Positions 19,341 through 28,531 of a stretch of DNA of 64,000 nucleotides are shown here, one piece after another. This stretch comes from an uncultured Pluralibacter sp. GTDB lineage: Bacteria > Pseudomonadota > Gammaproteobacteria > Enterobacterales > Enterobacteriaceae. The stretch covers positions 222,609 to 286,608 of the forward strand of contig NZ_CAJYMB010000096.1 of the NCBI RefSeq assembly GCF_913775985.1. Direction: 5' to 3'. The position numbers and the translations under genes are program-made. Position 1 is the first letter of the stretch. Every line of letters begins with the position of its first letter. The notes under the pieces are model-generated. The model was not told where the DNA came from, did not search any database, and saw nothing but the letters and a program-made list of their open reading frames with translations.

Positions 19341-19346
19341 GGAATC

Positions 19347-20141
19347 ATGAAACAGTATCTTGAATTGATGCAGAAGGTGCTCGACGAGGGCACCCAAAAA
19401 AATGACCGCACCGGCACCGGAACGCTGTCGATTTTTGGCCACCAGATGCGCTTTAATTTGCAGGAGGGGTTTCCGCTGGTGACCACCAAGCGCTGCCATC
19501 TGCGCTCCATCATTCACGAGCTGCTGTGGTTCCTCAAAGGCGATACCAACGTAGCTTATCTGCATGAGAATAACGTCTCCATCTGGGATGAGTGGGCCGA
19601 CGAACAGGGCAACCTGGGGCCGGTTTACGGCAAGCAGTGGCGCGCCTGGCCGACGCCGGACGGCCGCCACATTGACCAGATAGCCGCCGTGATGAACCAG
19701 CTGAAAAACGATCCCGATTCGCGCCGGATCATTGTTTCGGCGTGGAACGTGGGCGAGCTGGATAAAATGGCGCTGGCGCCGTGCCACGCGTGCTTCCAGT
19801 TCTACGTGGCGGACGGCAAGCTCTCCTGCCAGCTGTATCAGCGCTCGTGCGATGTCTTCCTCGGTCTGCCGTTCAACATCGCCAGCTACGCGCTGCTGGT
19901 ACACATGGTGGCCCAGCAGTGTGACCTGGAAGTGGGCGATTTCGTCTGGACCGGCGGTGATACGCATCTCTATAACAATCATATGGATCAGACTCACCTG
20001 CAGCTGAGCCGCGAACCGCGCGCGCTGCCGAAGCTGGTTATCAAGCGTAAGCCGGAGTCCATTTTCGACTATCGCTTCGACGATTTTGAGATTGAAGGCT
20101 ACGATCCGCACCCCGGCATTAAAGCGCCCGTGGCGATTTAA
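19347..20141 (+). CDS. thyA: Thymidylate synthase
   Basis: ThyA converts dUMP to dTMP with methylene-tetrahydrofolate. The 264-aa protein is the exact family length, with the nucleophile Cys146 in [10 protein letters not shown], the folate and nucleotide residues [13 protein letters not shown], and the C-terminus IKAPVAI. The ribosome site (CTGAGGA) overlaps the end of lgt. Confidence 0.98.
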   Translation: MKQYLELMQKVLDEGTQKNDRTGTGTLSIFGHQMRFNLQEGFPLVTTKRCHLRSIIHELLWFLKGDTNVAYLHENNVSIWDEWADEQGNLGPVYGKQWRAWPTPDGRHIDQIAAVMNQLKNDPDSRRIIVSAWNVGELDKMALAPCHACFQFYVADGKLSCQLYQRSCDVFLGLPFNIASYALLVHMVAQQCDLEVGDFVWTGGDTHLYNNHMDQTHLQLSREPRALPKLVIKRKPESIFDYRFDDFEIEGYDPHPGIKAPVAI

Positions 20142-20154
20142 CGCATCTGAAATC

Positions 20155-20187
20155 AACCGGCCCCCGCGGCCGGTTTTCATTTTCTCG
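20155..20187 (+). terminator. Terminator after thyA
   Basis: ACCGGCC and GGCCGGT pair around CCCGC, followed by TTTCATTTT. It separates lgt-thyA from the pseudopilin genes. Confidence 0.7.
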
Positions 20188-20211
20188 CTCCCGCTTCCCG
20201 ACTTACTGCAA

Positions 20212-20228
20212 TACGCTGAAACAGCGTA
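20212..20228. promoter_or_regulatory. Dyad upstream of ppdA
   Basis: TACGCTG (20212-20218) and CAGCGTA (20222-20228) form a perfect 7-bp dyad 75 bases before ppdA. In E. coli ppdA is under Sxy and CRP control through a CRP-S site; this dyad does not match that consensus, so its role is open. Confidence 0.3.
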
Positions 20229-20303
20229 ACTTTTGCACAATCCTCCTCGTAAATCACCGCGGCTATCGTCGCCCCGATCTTTTTCGCGCGGCATACTCGC
20301 GCC

Positions 20304-20771
20304 ATGAAACGAGAGCAGGGTTACACCCTTATTGAAATGCTGGTCGCGCTGGCGCTGATTGCCGTTCTGGCCGGCGCGGGCGGCTGGAGCTGGCAGCTCT
20401 GGCAGCAGCGTGAACATCTTTCGCAGGTGGCGCTGCAGGTTCACGCCTACCTGAGAATGCTGCGCAATGACGCCAGCTGGCACCGGCGGGACCGCCTGCC
20501 GGTTGTGCAGCGCACCGCCGGGGGCTGGTGCCTGAACGCGCTCGCTGAACTTCACCCGCCGTGCAGGCCAGATAGCCCGTTCGTGCTGATCCCCGCCTGG
20601 CCGGAGGTGGCGCTGGCGGATATCACCGCCTCGCTGGGTTTTTATGGCCTGCGCAGTACCGCCTGGCCCGGGCATATCAGGCTCAGCAGCCCGGCGGGAA
20701 ACCGCACCATTGTCGTTTCTGTATGGGGCAGGGTACGGCTGTGTGAAAACCGGGGAGAACAGGGATGCTAG
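20304..20771 (+). CDS. ppdA: Prepilin peptidase-dependent protein A (minor pseudopilin)
   Basis: The 155-aa protein has a type IV prepilin leader cut after Gly6 (KREQG then YTLIEMLVALALIAVLAG), with the conserved Glu at mature position 5 and a hydrophobic helix. It is expected in the inner membrane as part of a minor pilin complex priming type IV pilus-like assembly, in the Sxy competence regulon of enterobacteria. It begins a tight cluster, ppdA-ppdB-ygdB-ppdC, and overlaps ppdB by 7 bases. Confidence 0.9.
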   Translation: MKREQGYTLIEMLVALALIAVLAGAGGWSWQLWQQREHLSQVALQVHAYLRMLRNDASWHRRDRLPVVQRTAGGWCLNALAELHPPCRPDSPFVLIPAWPEVALADITASLGFYGLRSTAWPGHIRLSSPAGNRTIVVSVWGRVRLCENRGEQGC

Positions 20772-21325
20772 TGAGAGAACGCGGTTTTTCGCTGCTGGAA
20801 ATACTGATCGCCACCGCCATTAGCAGCATTTTGCTGATGGGCGCAGCGCGCTTTTTACCGGCGCTGCAGCGGGGCGTGCTGGAGCAGGCCAGAGCGCAAA
20901 CGGTGGACGATGACATATGGCAGCGGACGCTTGCCATCGCCCGGCACCTGCAGCGCGCGGGTTATTGCGCCAGCCGCCGCTGCGCGGGGGAAGCTGTCCG
21001 CCTCGGCCCGGGATGCGCGCTTATTCGCTGGGATACCCGGCAGACCAATACGGGTGCAGAGAAAGCCATTGAGAATGCCGACGTGACCGGATTTCGGCTG
21101 CGGGACGGCGCCCTGGAAACGCTGCGCGGGGCGGTAAGCTGCGAGGGCAAAGGATGGGAAAAAATGACTGAGCCCGGCAGGCTGCGGATTGAAGCCTTCA
21201 GCGTCTCCCGCCAGCAGATCGCCGGCTTCGCGCCGGTGTTTACGGTCATGCTGTCGGCCAGAGGCCGCGGGCGCGGCGCCAGCCCGGTGCAGGCGAGCTT
21301 TAGCGTCACGGCGTATAACCTGTGA
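20765..21325 (+). CDS. ppdB: Prepilin peptidase-dependent protein B (minor pseudopilin)
   Basis: The 186-aa protein has the prepilin leader LVRERG followed by FSLLEILIATAISSILLMG, matching PpdB/PilW-type minor pilins. Mid-protein LRGAVSCEGKGW is a family-conserved stretch. ATG 20765 follows GGGGAG; a GTG two codons later is an alternative. The 3' end overlaps ygdB by 4 bases. Confidence 0.9.
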   Translation: MLVRERGFSLLEILIATAISSILLMGAARFLPALQRGVLEQARAQTVDDDIWQRTLAIARHLQRAGYCASRRCAGEAVRLGPGCALIRWDTRQTNTGAEKAIENADVTGFRLRDGALETLRGAVSCEGKGWEKMTEPGRLRIEAFSVSRQQIAGFAPVFTVMLSARGRGRGASPVQASFSVTAYNL

Positions 21326-21729
21326 ACCGCCAGCGCGGCGCCTCATCTTTACTGGTGGTTTTACTGCTGTTTATCGCCGGAGGAACCATGCTTAGAGCCT
21401 CGCACCGCCACTATCAGTCACTGCGGGATGAGGTGACATTTGAAAACCGCGCGCTGGCCGACAGCGCCCGGGCGGAGTCGCTGCTGCAGTGGGGCAGGCA
21501 GCGCGAATGGCGTGCCGCCCAGGCGGTGCAGTGCCAGTACGTTGAGGCGTTTGCAGGCACGCTCTGCCTGCGCGTTTTCGCCGACGCGGCGGCCCTGCTG
21601 ATAGCCGACAGCGGAGGCCAGCGGCGCTGGCAGTCAGGCTACGTCAGCGCGGGCCGGGTGCAGTTCAGCCCGCACGGCTGGAGCGACTTCTGCCCGCGCA
21701 AGGAGGCAGCAGAATGTCGGCTACCCTGA
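21322..21729 (+). CDS. ygdB: Minor pseudopilin-cluster protein YgdB
   Basis: The 135-aa protein starts with GTG overlapping the ppdB stop (GTGA). The N-terminus RQRG followed by ASSLLVVLLLFIAGG resembles a PilX-like prepilin leader that lacks the usual glutamate at mature position 5. It is a DUF2509 protein in E. coli annotation. It overlaps ppdC by 16 bases, so the four genes are translated as a unit. Confidence 0.88.
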   Translation: MNRQRGASSLLVVLLLFIAGGTMLRASHRHYQSLRDEVTFENRALADSARAESLLQWGRQREWRAAQAVQCQYVEAFAGTLCLRVFADAAALLIADSGGQRRWQSGYVSAGRVQFSPHGWSDFCPRKEAAECRLP

Positions 21730-22031
21730 AGGCGCGCGGCTTCAGTCTGCCGGAAGTGCTTATCAGCATGATGCTGCTGGTGATGGTGATCACCACCACC
21801 AGCGCGGTGCAAAGCCGCGTCAGCCAGGGGCTTGCGCAGCTGGCCCAGTATCGCCAGCTGTGGCGGGTGGCGTGGAACGCTGCCGGGCCACAGCCGGTGA
21901 CGCTCCCTGCCGGCTGGCAGATGCGCCGCGTGCAGACTTTGCAGCAAAGATGTGTCAGCATCACGGTTACGATTGTAGCGCCGTCGGGCAGAGAGGCGCG
22001 GCTCTCCCGCCTGCACTGCCCGCCGCGCTAG
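21714..22031 (+). CDS. ppdC: Prepilin peptidase-dependent protein C (minor pseudopilin)
   Basis: The 105-aa protein has the leader TLKARG followed by FSLPEVLISMMLLVMV, a PilV-type prepilin N-terminus. An AAGGAGG site lies 7 bases upstream of ATG 21714. It closes the pseudopilin cluster, and recC begins 27 bases after its stop, so read-through into recC is possible. Confidence 0.9.
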   Translation: MSATLKARGFSLPEVLISMMLLVMVITTTSAVQSRVSQGLAQLAQYRQLWRVAWNAAGPQPVTLPAGWQMRRVQTLQQRCVSITVTIVAPSGREARLSRLHCPPR

Positions 22032-22058
22032 CGGTACTACTTTTTTTCAGGAGCAACT

Positions 22059-25000
22059 ATGTTACGGGTCTATCACTCCAACCGCCTCGACGTACTTGAA
22101 GCGCTAATGGAGTTTATCGTCGAGCAGGAGCGCCTCCCGGACCCGTTTGAACCTGAAATGGTGCTGGTGCAGAGCACCGGCATGGCGCAGTGGCTGCAGA
22201 TGACGCTCTCGGCGCGCTTCGGCATTGCGGCTAATATTGCGTTCCCGCTGCCGGCAAGTTTCATCTGGGACATGTTTGTTCGCGTGCTGCCCGGTATTCC
22301 CAAAGAGAGCGCATTCAGCAAGCAGAGCATGAGCTGGAAGCTGATGACCCTGCTGCCGCAGATGCTCGACGATGAAGCTTTTGCGCCCCTGCGCCACTAT
22401 CTCAGCGACGACGGCGACCGGCGAAAATGCTTCCAGCTGGCCTCGCGCATTGCCGACCTGTATGACCAGTATCTGGTCTATCGCCCGGAATGGCTAACCC
22501 GCTGGGAAGCCGACGAGCGCATTGACGGATTGGACGCGTCCCAGGCGTGGCAGGCCCCGCTGTGGAAAGCGCTGGTGGCACATACCGCAGCGCTGGGGCA
22601 GCCAAAGTGGCACCGCGCCAACCTCTATCAAAAATTTATCAGTACCCTTGAGTCTGCCGCCGAGCCGCCCGCCGGGCTGCCGCCGCGGGTATTTATCTGC
22701 GGCATATCAGCGCTGCCGCCGGTGTATCTGCAGGCTTTACAGGCGCTGGGCAGGCACGTTGACGTGTATGTACTGTTTACTAATCCCTGCCGCTATTACT
22801 GGGGCGATATTAAAGATCCGGCGTTTCTGGCGAAGCTGATGGCCCGCCAGCGCCGCCACCACCGCGAGCAGCGCGCGCTGCCGCTATTTCGCGATGCTGA
22901 GCAGGCCCCCGCGCTGTTTAACAGCGACGGCGAACAGGACGTCGGTAACCCGATGCTCGCTTCCTGGGGCAAGCTCGGCCGCGACTATATCTATCTGCTG
23001 GCCGGGCTCGAGCGCTATCAGGAGCTGGATGCCTTCGTGGATATTGACCCGGATAACCTGCTGCATAACCTCCAGCACGATATTCTGGAACTGCGCAGCA
23101 GCGCCGTGGCGGGCCGAACCGCCGAGGAGTTCGCCAGCAGCGCCGAAAAGCGCCCACTCGATCCTGCTGACCGCAGCCTGACCGTTAACGTCTGCCATAG
23201 CCCGCAGCGTGAAGTCGAAGTCCTGCACAACCGCCTGCTGGCGATGTTCGATGAAGACCCAACCCTGACGCCCCGCGACGTTATTGTGATGGTGGCGGAT
23301 ATTGACAGCTACAGCCCCTTTATTCAGGCAGTCTTCGGCAGCGCCAGCGGCGATCGCTACGTGCCCTGGGCTATCTCCGATCGCCGGGCGCGGCAGGCCC
23401 ATCCGGCGCTGGAGGCGTTTATCACGCTGCTCTCTCTGCCGGACAGCCGCTTTATCAGTGAAGACGTGCTGGCGCTGCTGGATGTCCCGGTGCTGGCCGC
23501 GCGCTTTAGCATTGACGAAGAAGGGCTGCGCTACCTCCGGCAGTGGGTGAGTGAGTCCGGCGTTCGCTGGGGGCTGGATGACGACAACGTGCGCGAGTGG
23601 GACCTTCCGGCTACCGGGCAGCATACCTGGCGCTTTGGCCTGACGCGCATGCTGCTGGGCTACGCGATGGAGAGCAGCCAGGGCGAGTGGCGCTCGGTGC
23701 TGCCCTATGATGAATCCAGCGGGCTTATCGCCGGTCTGGTAGGCCACCTTGCCTCCCTGCTGGGGGAGCTGCACAAATGGCGCCTGACGCTTGCTGAAGA
23801 GCGCCCTCTGGCTGACTGGCTGCCGGTGTGCCGGGAGATGCTTGACGATTTCTTCTTGCCGGATACCGATACCGAAGCCGCGCTGGCGCTTATTGAAGAG
23901 CAGTGGCAGGCCATTATCGATCAGGGTCTTGAGGCCGATTACCAGCAGGCGGTGCCGCTGTCGCTGCTGCGCGACGAGCTTGCCCAGCGGCTCGATCAGG
24001 CCCGCATCAGCCAGCGCTTCCTCGCCGGACCGGTGAACATCTGCACCCTGATGCCGATGCGCTCCATCCCGTTTAAAGTGGTGTGCCTGCTGGGCATGAA
24101 CGATGGGATTTATCCCCGCACGCTGCCGCCGCTGGGCTTTGATTTAATGAGCCAGAAACCGGTTCGCGGCGACCGCAGCCGCAGGGATGACGACCGCTAC
24201 CTGTTCCTTGAAGCGCTGATGTCGGCCGACCAGAAGCTCTATATCAGCTACATTGGCCGCTCAATTCAGGACAACAGCGAGCGCTATCCTTCGGTGCTGG
24301 TGCAGGAGCTGGTGGATTACGTAGGACAGAGTCACTGCCTGGCGGGCGACGAGGCGCTCAACTGCGATGAGAGCGAGCGCCGGGTTAAGGCCCATATTAC
24401 CTGGCAGCATCCCCGCATGCCGTTTGATGCCGACAACTTTATCCCCGGCGAGCAGCAGAGCTATGCCCGGGAGTGGCTGGCGGCGGCTGAGCAAAAAGGC
24501 GAACCCCAGAGCGAATTTATCCAGCCGCTGCCGCCGCTGGCGCTGGATACCCTGCCTTTTGAGCAGCTGCAGCGCTTCTGGATGCATCCGGTGCGCGCCT
24601 TTTTCCAGATGCGGCTGCAGGTGAACTTCCGCCTTGAAGAGAGCGATATCCCCGAGACTGAACCCTTCACCCTGGACAGCCTTTCGCGCTATCAGCTTAA
24701 CCAGCAGCTGGTCAACACGCTGATTGAACAGCAGGATGCGTCGGTTATGTTCCGCCGCTTTCGCGCGGCGGGGGAGCTGCCCTACGGCGCTTTTGGCGAA
24801 ATAGCCTGGGACGACCAGTGTAAAGAGATGCAGGCGCTGGCCGATCGGGTGATTGCCAGCCGCCAGCCCGGCGAGCAGCGCGAAATTGAGCTGGAGTGTG
24901 ACGGTATCACTATCACCGGCTGGCTGTCGCAGGTACAGTCGGACGGTCTGCTGCGCTGGCGGCCCTCGATGCTCAGCTTCGCGCAGGGGATGCAACTTTG

Positions 25001-25430
25001 GCTGGAGCACCTTGTCTACTGTGCCAGCGGCGGCGATGGCGAAAGCCGGCTGTTTCTGCGTAAAGAGGGCGAGTGGCGCTTCCCGCCGATGGCGGCTGAA
25101 GAGGCAATGGCGCACCTTTCCAGGCTGGTGGCTGGCTATCGCGAAGGCATGTGTCGACCGCTGCTGTTTGTCCCTGAAAGCGGCGGAGCATGGCTGAAAT
25201 CATGTTACGACGCCGAAAAGAATGTCATCTTACGGGATGACGACGCGCAGCTTAAAGCGCGCAGCAAATTTATTCAGGCCTGGGAAGGCGGCGTGATGAT
25301 CAACGGCGAGGGCGCCGACGTCTGGTATCAGCGGCTATGGCGAACGCTGGAACCGCAGCACTATCAGGCGATTACCGCAGAGGTGGAGCGTTTTATGCTG
25401 CCGATGCTGCGGTTCAGCCAGCAAGCGTAA
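22059..25430 (+). CDS. recC: Exodeoxyribonuclease V gamma subunit (RecC)
   Basis: RecC is the scaffold and Chi-recognising subunit of the RecBCD helicase-nuclease, which processes double-strand ends for recombination and degrades phage DNA. The 1123-aa protein is within a residue of E. coli RecC. The N-terminus LRVYHSNRLDVLEALMEF and the degenerate helicase-like domains are conserved throughout, with no frame disruption. An AGGAGC site precedes ATG 22059. It is followed by a 212-base structured spacer before ptrA. Confidence 0.97.
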   Translation: MLRVYHSNRLDVLEALMEFIVEQERLPDPFEPEMVLVQSTGMAQWLQMTLSARFGIAANIAFPLPASFIWDMFVRVLPGIPKESAFSKQSMSWKLMTLLPQMLDDEAFAPLRHYLSDDGDRRKCFQLASRIADLYDQYLVYRPEWLTRWEADERIDGLDASQAWQAPLWKALVAHTAALGQPKWHRANLYQKFISTLESAAEPPAGLPPRVFICGISALPPVYLQALQALGRHVDVYVLFTNPCRYYWGDIKDPAFLAKLMARQRRHHREQRALPLFRDAEQAPALFNSDGEQDVGNPMLASWGKLGRDYIYLLAGLERYQELDAFVDIDPDNLLHNLQHDILELRSSAVAGRTAEEFASSAEKRPLDPADRSLTVNVCHSPQREVEVLHNRLLAMFDEDPTLTPRDVIVMVADIDSYSPFIQAVFGSASGDRYVPWAISDRRARQAHPALEAFITLLSLPDSRFISEDVLALLDVPVLAARFSIDEEGLRYLRQWVSESGVRWGLDDDNVREWDLPATGQHTWRFGLTRMLLGYAMESSQGEWRSVLPYDESSGLIAGLVGHLASLLGELHKWRLTLAEERPLADWLPVCREMLDDFFLPDTDTEAALALIEEQWQAIIDQGLEADYQQAVPLSLLRDELAQRLDQARISQRFLAGPVNICTLMPMRSIPFKVVCLLGMNDGIYPRTLPPLGFDLMSQKPVRGDRSRRDDDRYLFLEALMSADQKLYISYIGRSIQDNSERYPSVLVQELVDYVGQSHCLAGDEALNCDESERRVKAHITWQHPRMPFDADNFIPGEQQSYAREWLAAAEQKGEPQSEFIQPLPPLALDTLPFEQLQRFWMHPVRAFFQMRLQVNFRLEESDIPETEPFTLDSLSRYQLNQQLVNTLIEQQDASVMFRRFRAAGELPYGAFGEIAWDDQCKEMQALADRVIASRQPGEQREIELECDGITITGWLSQVQSDGLLRWRPSMLSFAQGMQLWLEHLVYCASGGDGESRLFLRKEGEWRFPPMAAEEAMAHLSRLVAGYREGMCRPLLFVPESGGAWLKSCYDAEKNVILRDDDAQLKARSKFIQAWEGGVMINGEGADVWYQRLWRTLEPQHYQAITAEVERFMLPMLRFSQQA

Positions 25431-25514
25431 CCTGTACGAAAATTGCGCATAAATAGGGGTTCATTTATGATGCGCAATAAGTATCACGGACTGATGTTGT
25501 TATACGCCACCTCC

Positions 25515-25572
25515 TTCAGGCGTCAGCAGGTAAACCTGCAAGCTGTGGCCGCTGGCCTTAGCGACGCCTGAA
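25515..25572 (+). repeat. Cloverleaf-like inverted-repeat element between recC and ptrA
   Basis: An outer 10-bp stem (TTCAGGCGTC at 25515-25524 with GACGCCTGAA at 25563-25572) encloses two inner hairpins. One is GCAGGT-AA-ACCTGC (25526-25539); the other is GCT..GGCC-GCT-GGCC..AGC (25542-25562). The whole 58-base element could fold as a three-way junction. No T tract follows. I do not recognise it as REP, ERIC or a known RNA. Confidence 0.55.
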
Positions 25573-25642
25573 AGAAGCATCATGCGTATTGTCAGGCTGC
25601 TAAATCAGAGCAGCATTCGAACGTTGATAATGAGGTCCGTTA

Positions 25643-28531
25643 ATGCCCGGCAGCACATGGTTTATCCGCACTATCGTTCTCTTCTTCGCCCTTTGGGCGC
25701 CCCTGAGCCAGGCCGCGACCGGATGGCAGCCCATAAAAGAAACCATCCGCAAGAGCGATAAAGACGCGCGCCAGTATCAGGCTATCCGGCTGGATAACGG
25801 CATGACCGTGCTGCTGGTATCCGATCCTCAGGCGGTGAAATCGCTGTCGGCGCTGGTGGTTCCGGTGGGGTCGCTGCAGGATCCCGATAGCCATCCCGGG
25901 CTGGCGCACTTTCTTGAACACATGACCCTGATGGGATCGAAAATGTATCCCCGGCCTGACAGCCTGGCGGAATACCTCAAGCTGCACGGCGGCAGCCATA
26001 ACGCCAGCACCGCGCCTTACCGCACGGCGTTCTATCTTGAAGTGGAAAACGACGCGCTGGAAGGCGCCGTTGACCGGCTGGCGGACGCGATAGCCGCCCC
26101 GATGCTCGATAAAAAGTACGCCGATCGCGAGCGCAATGCCGTCAACGCGGAGCTGACCATGGCCCGCAGCCGAGACGGAATGCGAATGGCGCAGGTTAGC
26201 GCCGAAACCATCAATCCAAAACACCCGGCGGCGCGCTTCTCCGGCGGCAATTATGAAACCCTCAGTGATAAGCCGGGTAGCCCGGTGCTGCAAGCCCTGC
26301 ACGCTTTTCGCGATAAGTACTACTCCGCTAACCTGATGAAGGCGGTTATCTACAGCAACAAGCCGCTGCCGGCGCTGGCGGATATTGCCGCCCGCACCTG
26401 GGGTCGGGTACCCAATAAGCACATTGCCCGCCCGCAGATTGACGTGCCGGTGGTCACCGATGCCCAGAAGGGCCTCATTATTCATTACGTGCCCGCTATC
26501 CCGCGTAAGGTGTTGCGCGTGGAGTTCCGCATCGACAACAACTCACCGCAGTTTCGCAGCAAAACCGATGAGCTCATCACCTATATGATCGGCAACCGCA
26601 GCCCGGGCACGCTCTCCGACTGGCTGCAAAGCCAGGGGCTGGTAGAGGGCATCCGCGCCGATTCCGATCCGGTGGTGACCGGCAACGGCGGGGTGCTGGC
26701 GATATCCGCTAACCTGACCGATAAAGGGCTGGCTAACCGGGACCAGGTGGTGGCCGCGATATTCAGCTACATCAACATGCTGCGGGAGAAAGGCATCGAC
26801 AAGCGCTACTTCGACGAGCTGGCCCACGTGCTGGATCTCGATTTCCGCTATCCCTCCATCAGCCGCGATATGGATTACGTCGAGTGGCTGGCGGACACCA
26901 TGATCCGCGTGCCGGTTGAGCACACCCTGGATGTCGTAAACCTGGCCGACCGCTTTAATGAAAAAGCCATCCAGGCGCGCCTGGCAATGATGACGCCGCA
27001 AAACGCGCGCATCTGGTACATCAGCCCCAACGAGCCGCACAACAAAACGGCCTACTTCGTTGAGGCCCCTTACCAGGTTGAAAAAATCAGCGATGCGCAG
27101 CTGGCCCGCTGGCAGGAAGATGCGGCGAAAACCCCGCTGCAGCTCCCGGTGCTGAACCCCTATATCCCGGATGATTTTACGCTGGTTAACGCCGGTAAAG
27201 TGGCGGAGAAACCGCAACTTATCGTTGACGAGCCGCAGCTGCGCGTGGTCTACACCCCGAGCCGCTACTTTGCCAGCGAGCCGAAAGCCGACGTCACGCT
27301 GGTGCTGCGCAACCCGCAGGTGATGGACTCTGCCCGCCATCAGGTGATTTTTGCCCTGAACGATTATCTGGCGGGCCTGGCCCTGGATCAGCTCAGCAAT
27401 CAGGCCGCCGTGGGCGGGATCAGCTTCTCCACCGGCGCCAACGCCGGCCTGCTGGTGAATGCCAACGGCTACACCCAGCGCCTGCCGCAGCTCTTCGAGG
27501 CGCTGCTGCAAGGCTACTTTAGCTATCAGCCCACCGAAGCCCAGCTTGAGCAGGCTAAATCCTGGTACGCGCAGATGCTGGATTCAGCTGATAAAGGCAA
27601 AGCCTACGAGCAGGCGATTATGCCGCTGCAGATGATTTCTCAGGTGCCGTACTTCCAGCGGGAAGACCGCCGGGCGCTGCTGCCCTCCATTACGCTTGAC
27701 GAGGTGATGGCGTGGCGCGACAGCCTCAAGGCGGGGGCGCGGCCCGAGTTTCTGGTGGTGGGAAACATGACTGCCGATCAGTCCGTGGCGCTTGCCCGCA
27801 GCCTGCAAACGCAGCTCAAGACCGGGGGTAAAACCTGGAGCCGCAACCCGGACGTGGTGGTAGCGAAGCAGCAGAATGCGATTTTCGAGAAAGCCGGCAG
27901 CAGCAGCGATTCGGCGCTGGGCGCCGTTTTTGCCCCGGCTAACGTTGACGAGTTCAGCAGCTCTGCCGCCGCTGAAATGCTGGGGCAGATTATTCAGCCG
28001 TGGTTCTACAGCCAGCTGCGCACCGAAGAGCAGCTGGGCTACGCGGTATTTGCTTTTCCGATGAACGTCGGTCGCCAGTGGGGACTAGGGTTCCTGCTGC
28101 AGTGCAGCAATAAGCAGCCGGCGTTTCTTTGGGAACGTTTTAAGTCGTTTTTCCCCGCGGCGGAACAAAAGCTGCGCACCATGAAGCCCGAGGAGTTTGC
28201 CCAGATCCAGCAGGCCATTATCACGCAAATGACCCAGCCGCCGCAGACCCTGAGCGATGAAGCATCGAAGCTCAGCAAAGATTTCGACCGCGGCAATATG
28301 CGCTTTGATTCACGTGATAAAGTAGTCGCCCAGATAAAGCTGCTGACGCCCGCGAAGCTTGCCGATTTCTTCCATCAAACCGTGGTTGCGCCTCAGGGAA
28401 TGACCCTGCTGTCGCAGGTTTCCGGAAACCAGAGCGGAAAAACCGACTACGCGCACCCGCAGGGATGGAAGATTTGGGACAGCATCAGCGCGCTGCAGCA
28501 GTCCATGCCGTTGATGAGAGAGAGTGAATGA
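25643..28531 (+). CDS. ptrA: Protease III (pitrilysin), periplasmic M16 metalloprotease
   Basis: PtrA is a periplasmic zinc protease that degrades small peptides such as insulin chains. The 962-aa protein has a Sec signal peptide ending near LSQAA (residue 25) and the inverted zinc motif HFLEH (His89, Glu92, His93), with the third ligand Glu170 in NAVNAELTMARS. The inactive second M16 half with the typical QLRTEEQLGYAVFAFP is present. Its last bases overlap recB by 4 (ATGA), the same unusual placement inside the recBCD cluster as in E. coli. Confidence 0.97.
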   Translation: MPGSTWFIRTIVLFFALWAPLSQAATGWQPIKETIRKSDKDARQYQAIRLDNGMTVLLVSDPQAVKSLSALVVPVGSLQDPDSHPGLAHFLEHMTLMGSKMYPRPDSLAEYLKLHGGSHNASTAPYRTAFYLEVENDALEGAVDRLADAIAAPMLDKKYADRERNAVNAELTMARSRDGMRMAQVSAETINPKHPAARFSGGNYETLSDKPGSPVLQALHAFRDKYYSANLMKAVIYSNKPLPALADIAARTWGRVPNKHIARPQIDVPVVTDAQKGLIIHYVPAIPRKVLRVEFRIDNNSPQFRSKTDELITYMIGNRSPGTLSDWLQSQGLVEGIRADSDPVVTGNGGVLAISANLTDKGLANRDQVVAAIFSYINMLREKGIDKRYFDELAHVLDLDFRYPSISRDMDYVEWLADTMIRVPVEHTLDVVNLADRFNEKAIQARLAMMTPQNARIWYISPNEPHNKTAYFVEAPYQVEKISDAQLARWQEDAAKTPLQLPVLNPYIPDDFTLVNAGKVAEKPQLIVDEPQLRVVYTPSRYFASEPKADVTLVLRNPQVMDSARHQVIFALNDYLAGLALDQLSNQAAVGGISFSTGANAGLLVNANGYTQRLPQLFEALLQGYFSYQPTEAQLEQAKSWYAQMLDSADKGKAYEQAIMPLQMISQVPYFQREDRRALLPSITLDEVMAWRDSLKAGARPEFLVVGNMTADQSVALARSLQTQLKTGGKTWSRNPDVVVAKQQNAIFEKAGSSSDSALGAVFAPANVDEFSSSAAAEMLGQIIQPWFYSQLRTEEQLGYAVFAFPMNVGRQWGLGFLLQCSNKQPAFLWERFKSFFPAAEQKLRTMKPEEFAQIQQAIITQMTQPPQTLSDEASKLSKDFDRGNMRFDSRDKVVAQIKLLTPAKLADFFHQTVVAPQGMTLLSQVSGNQSGKTDYAHPQGWKIWDSISALQQSMPLMRESE

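Noticed and set aside
20142-20303. A CRP-S site expected upstream of ppdA
   Set aside because: No segment fits TGCGA-N6-TCGCA well enough to claim. The repeated TCGCGC near 20290 is too close to the start codon and lacks the spacing.
18555-20675. A 706-codon open frame on the minus strand opposite lgt, thyA and ppdA
   Set aside because: It crosses the intergenic region and three conserved genes, has shadow composition and no ribosome site. It is explained by third-position GC bias.
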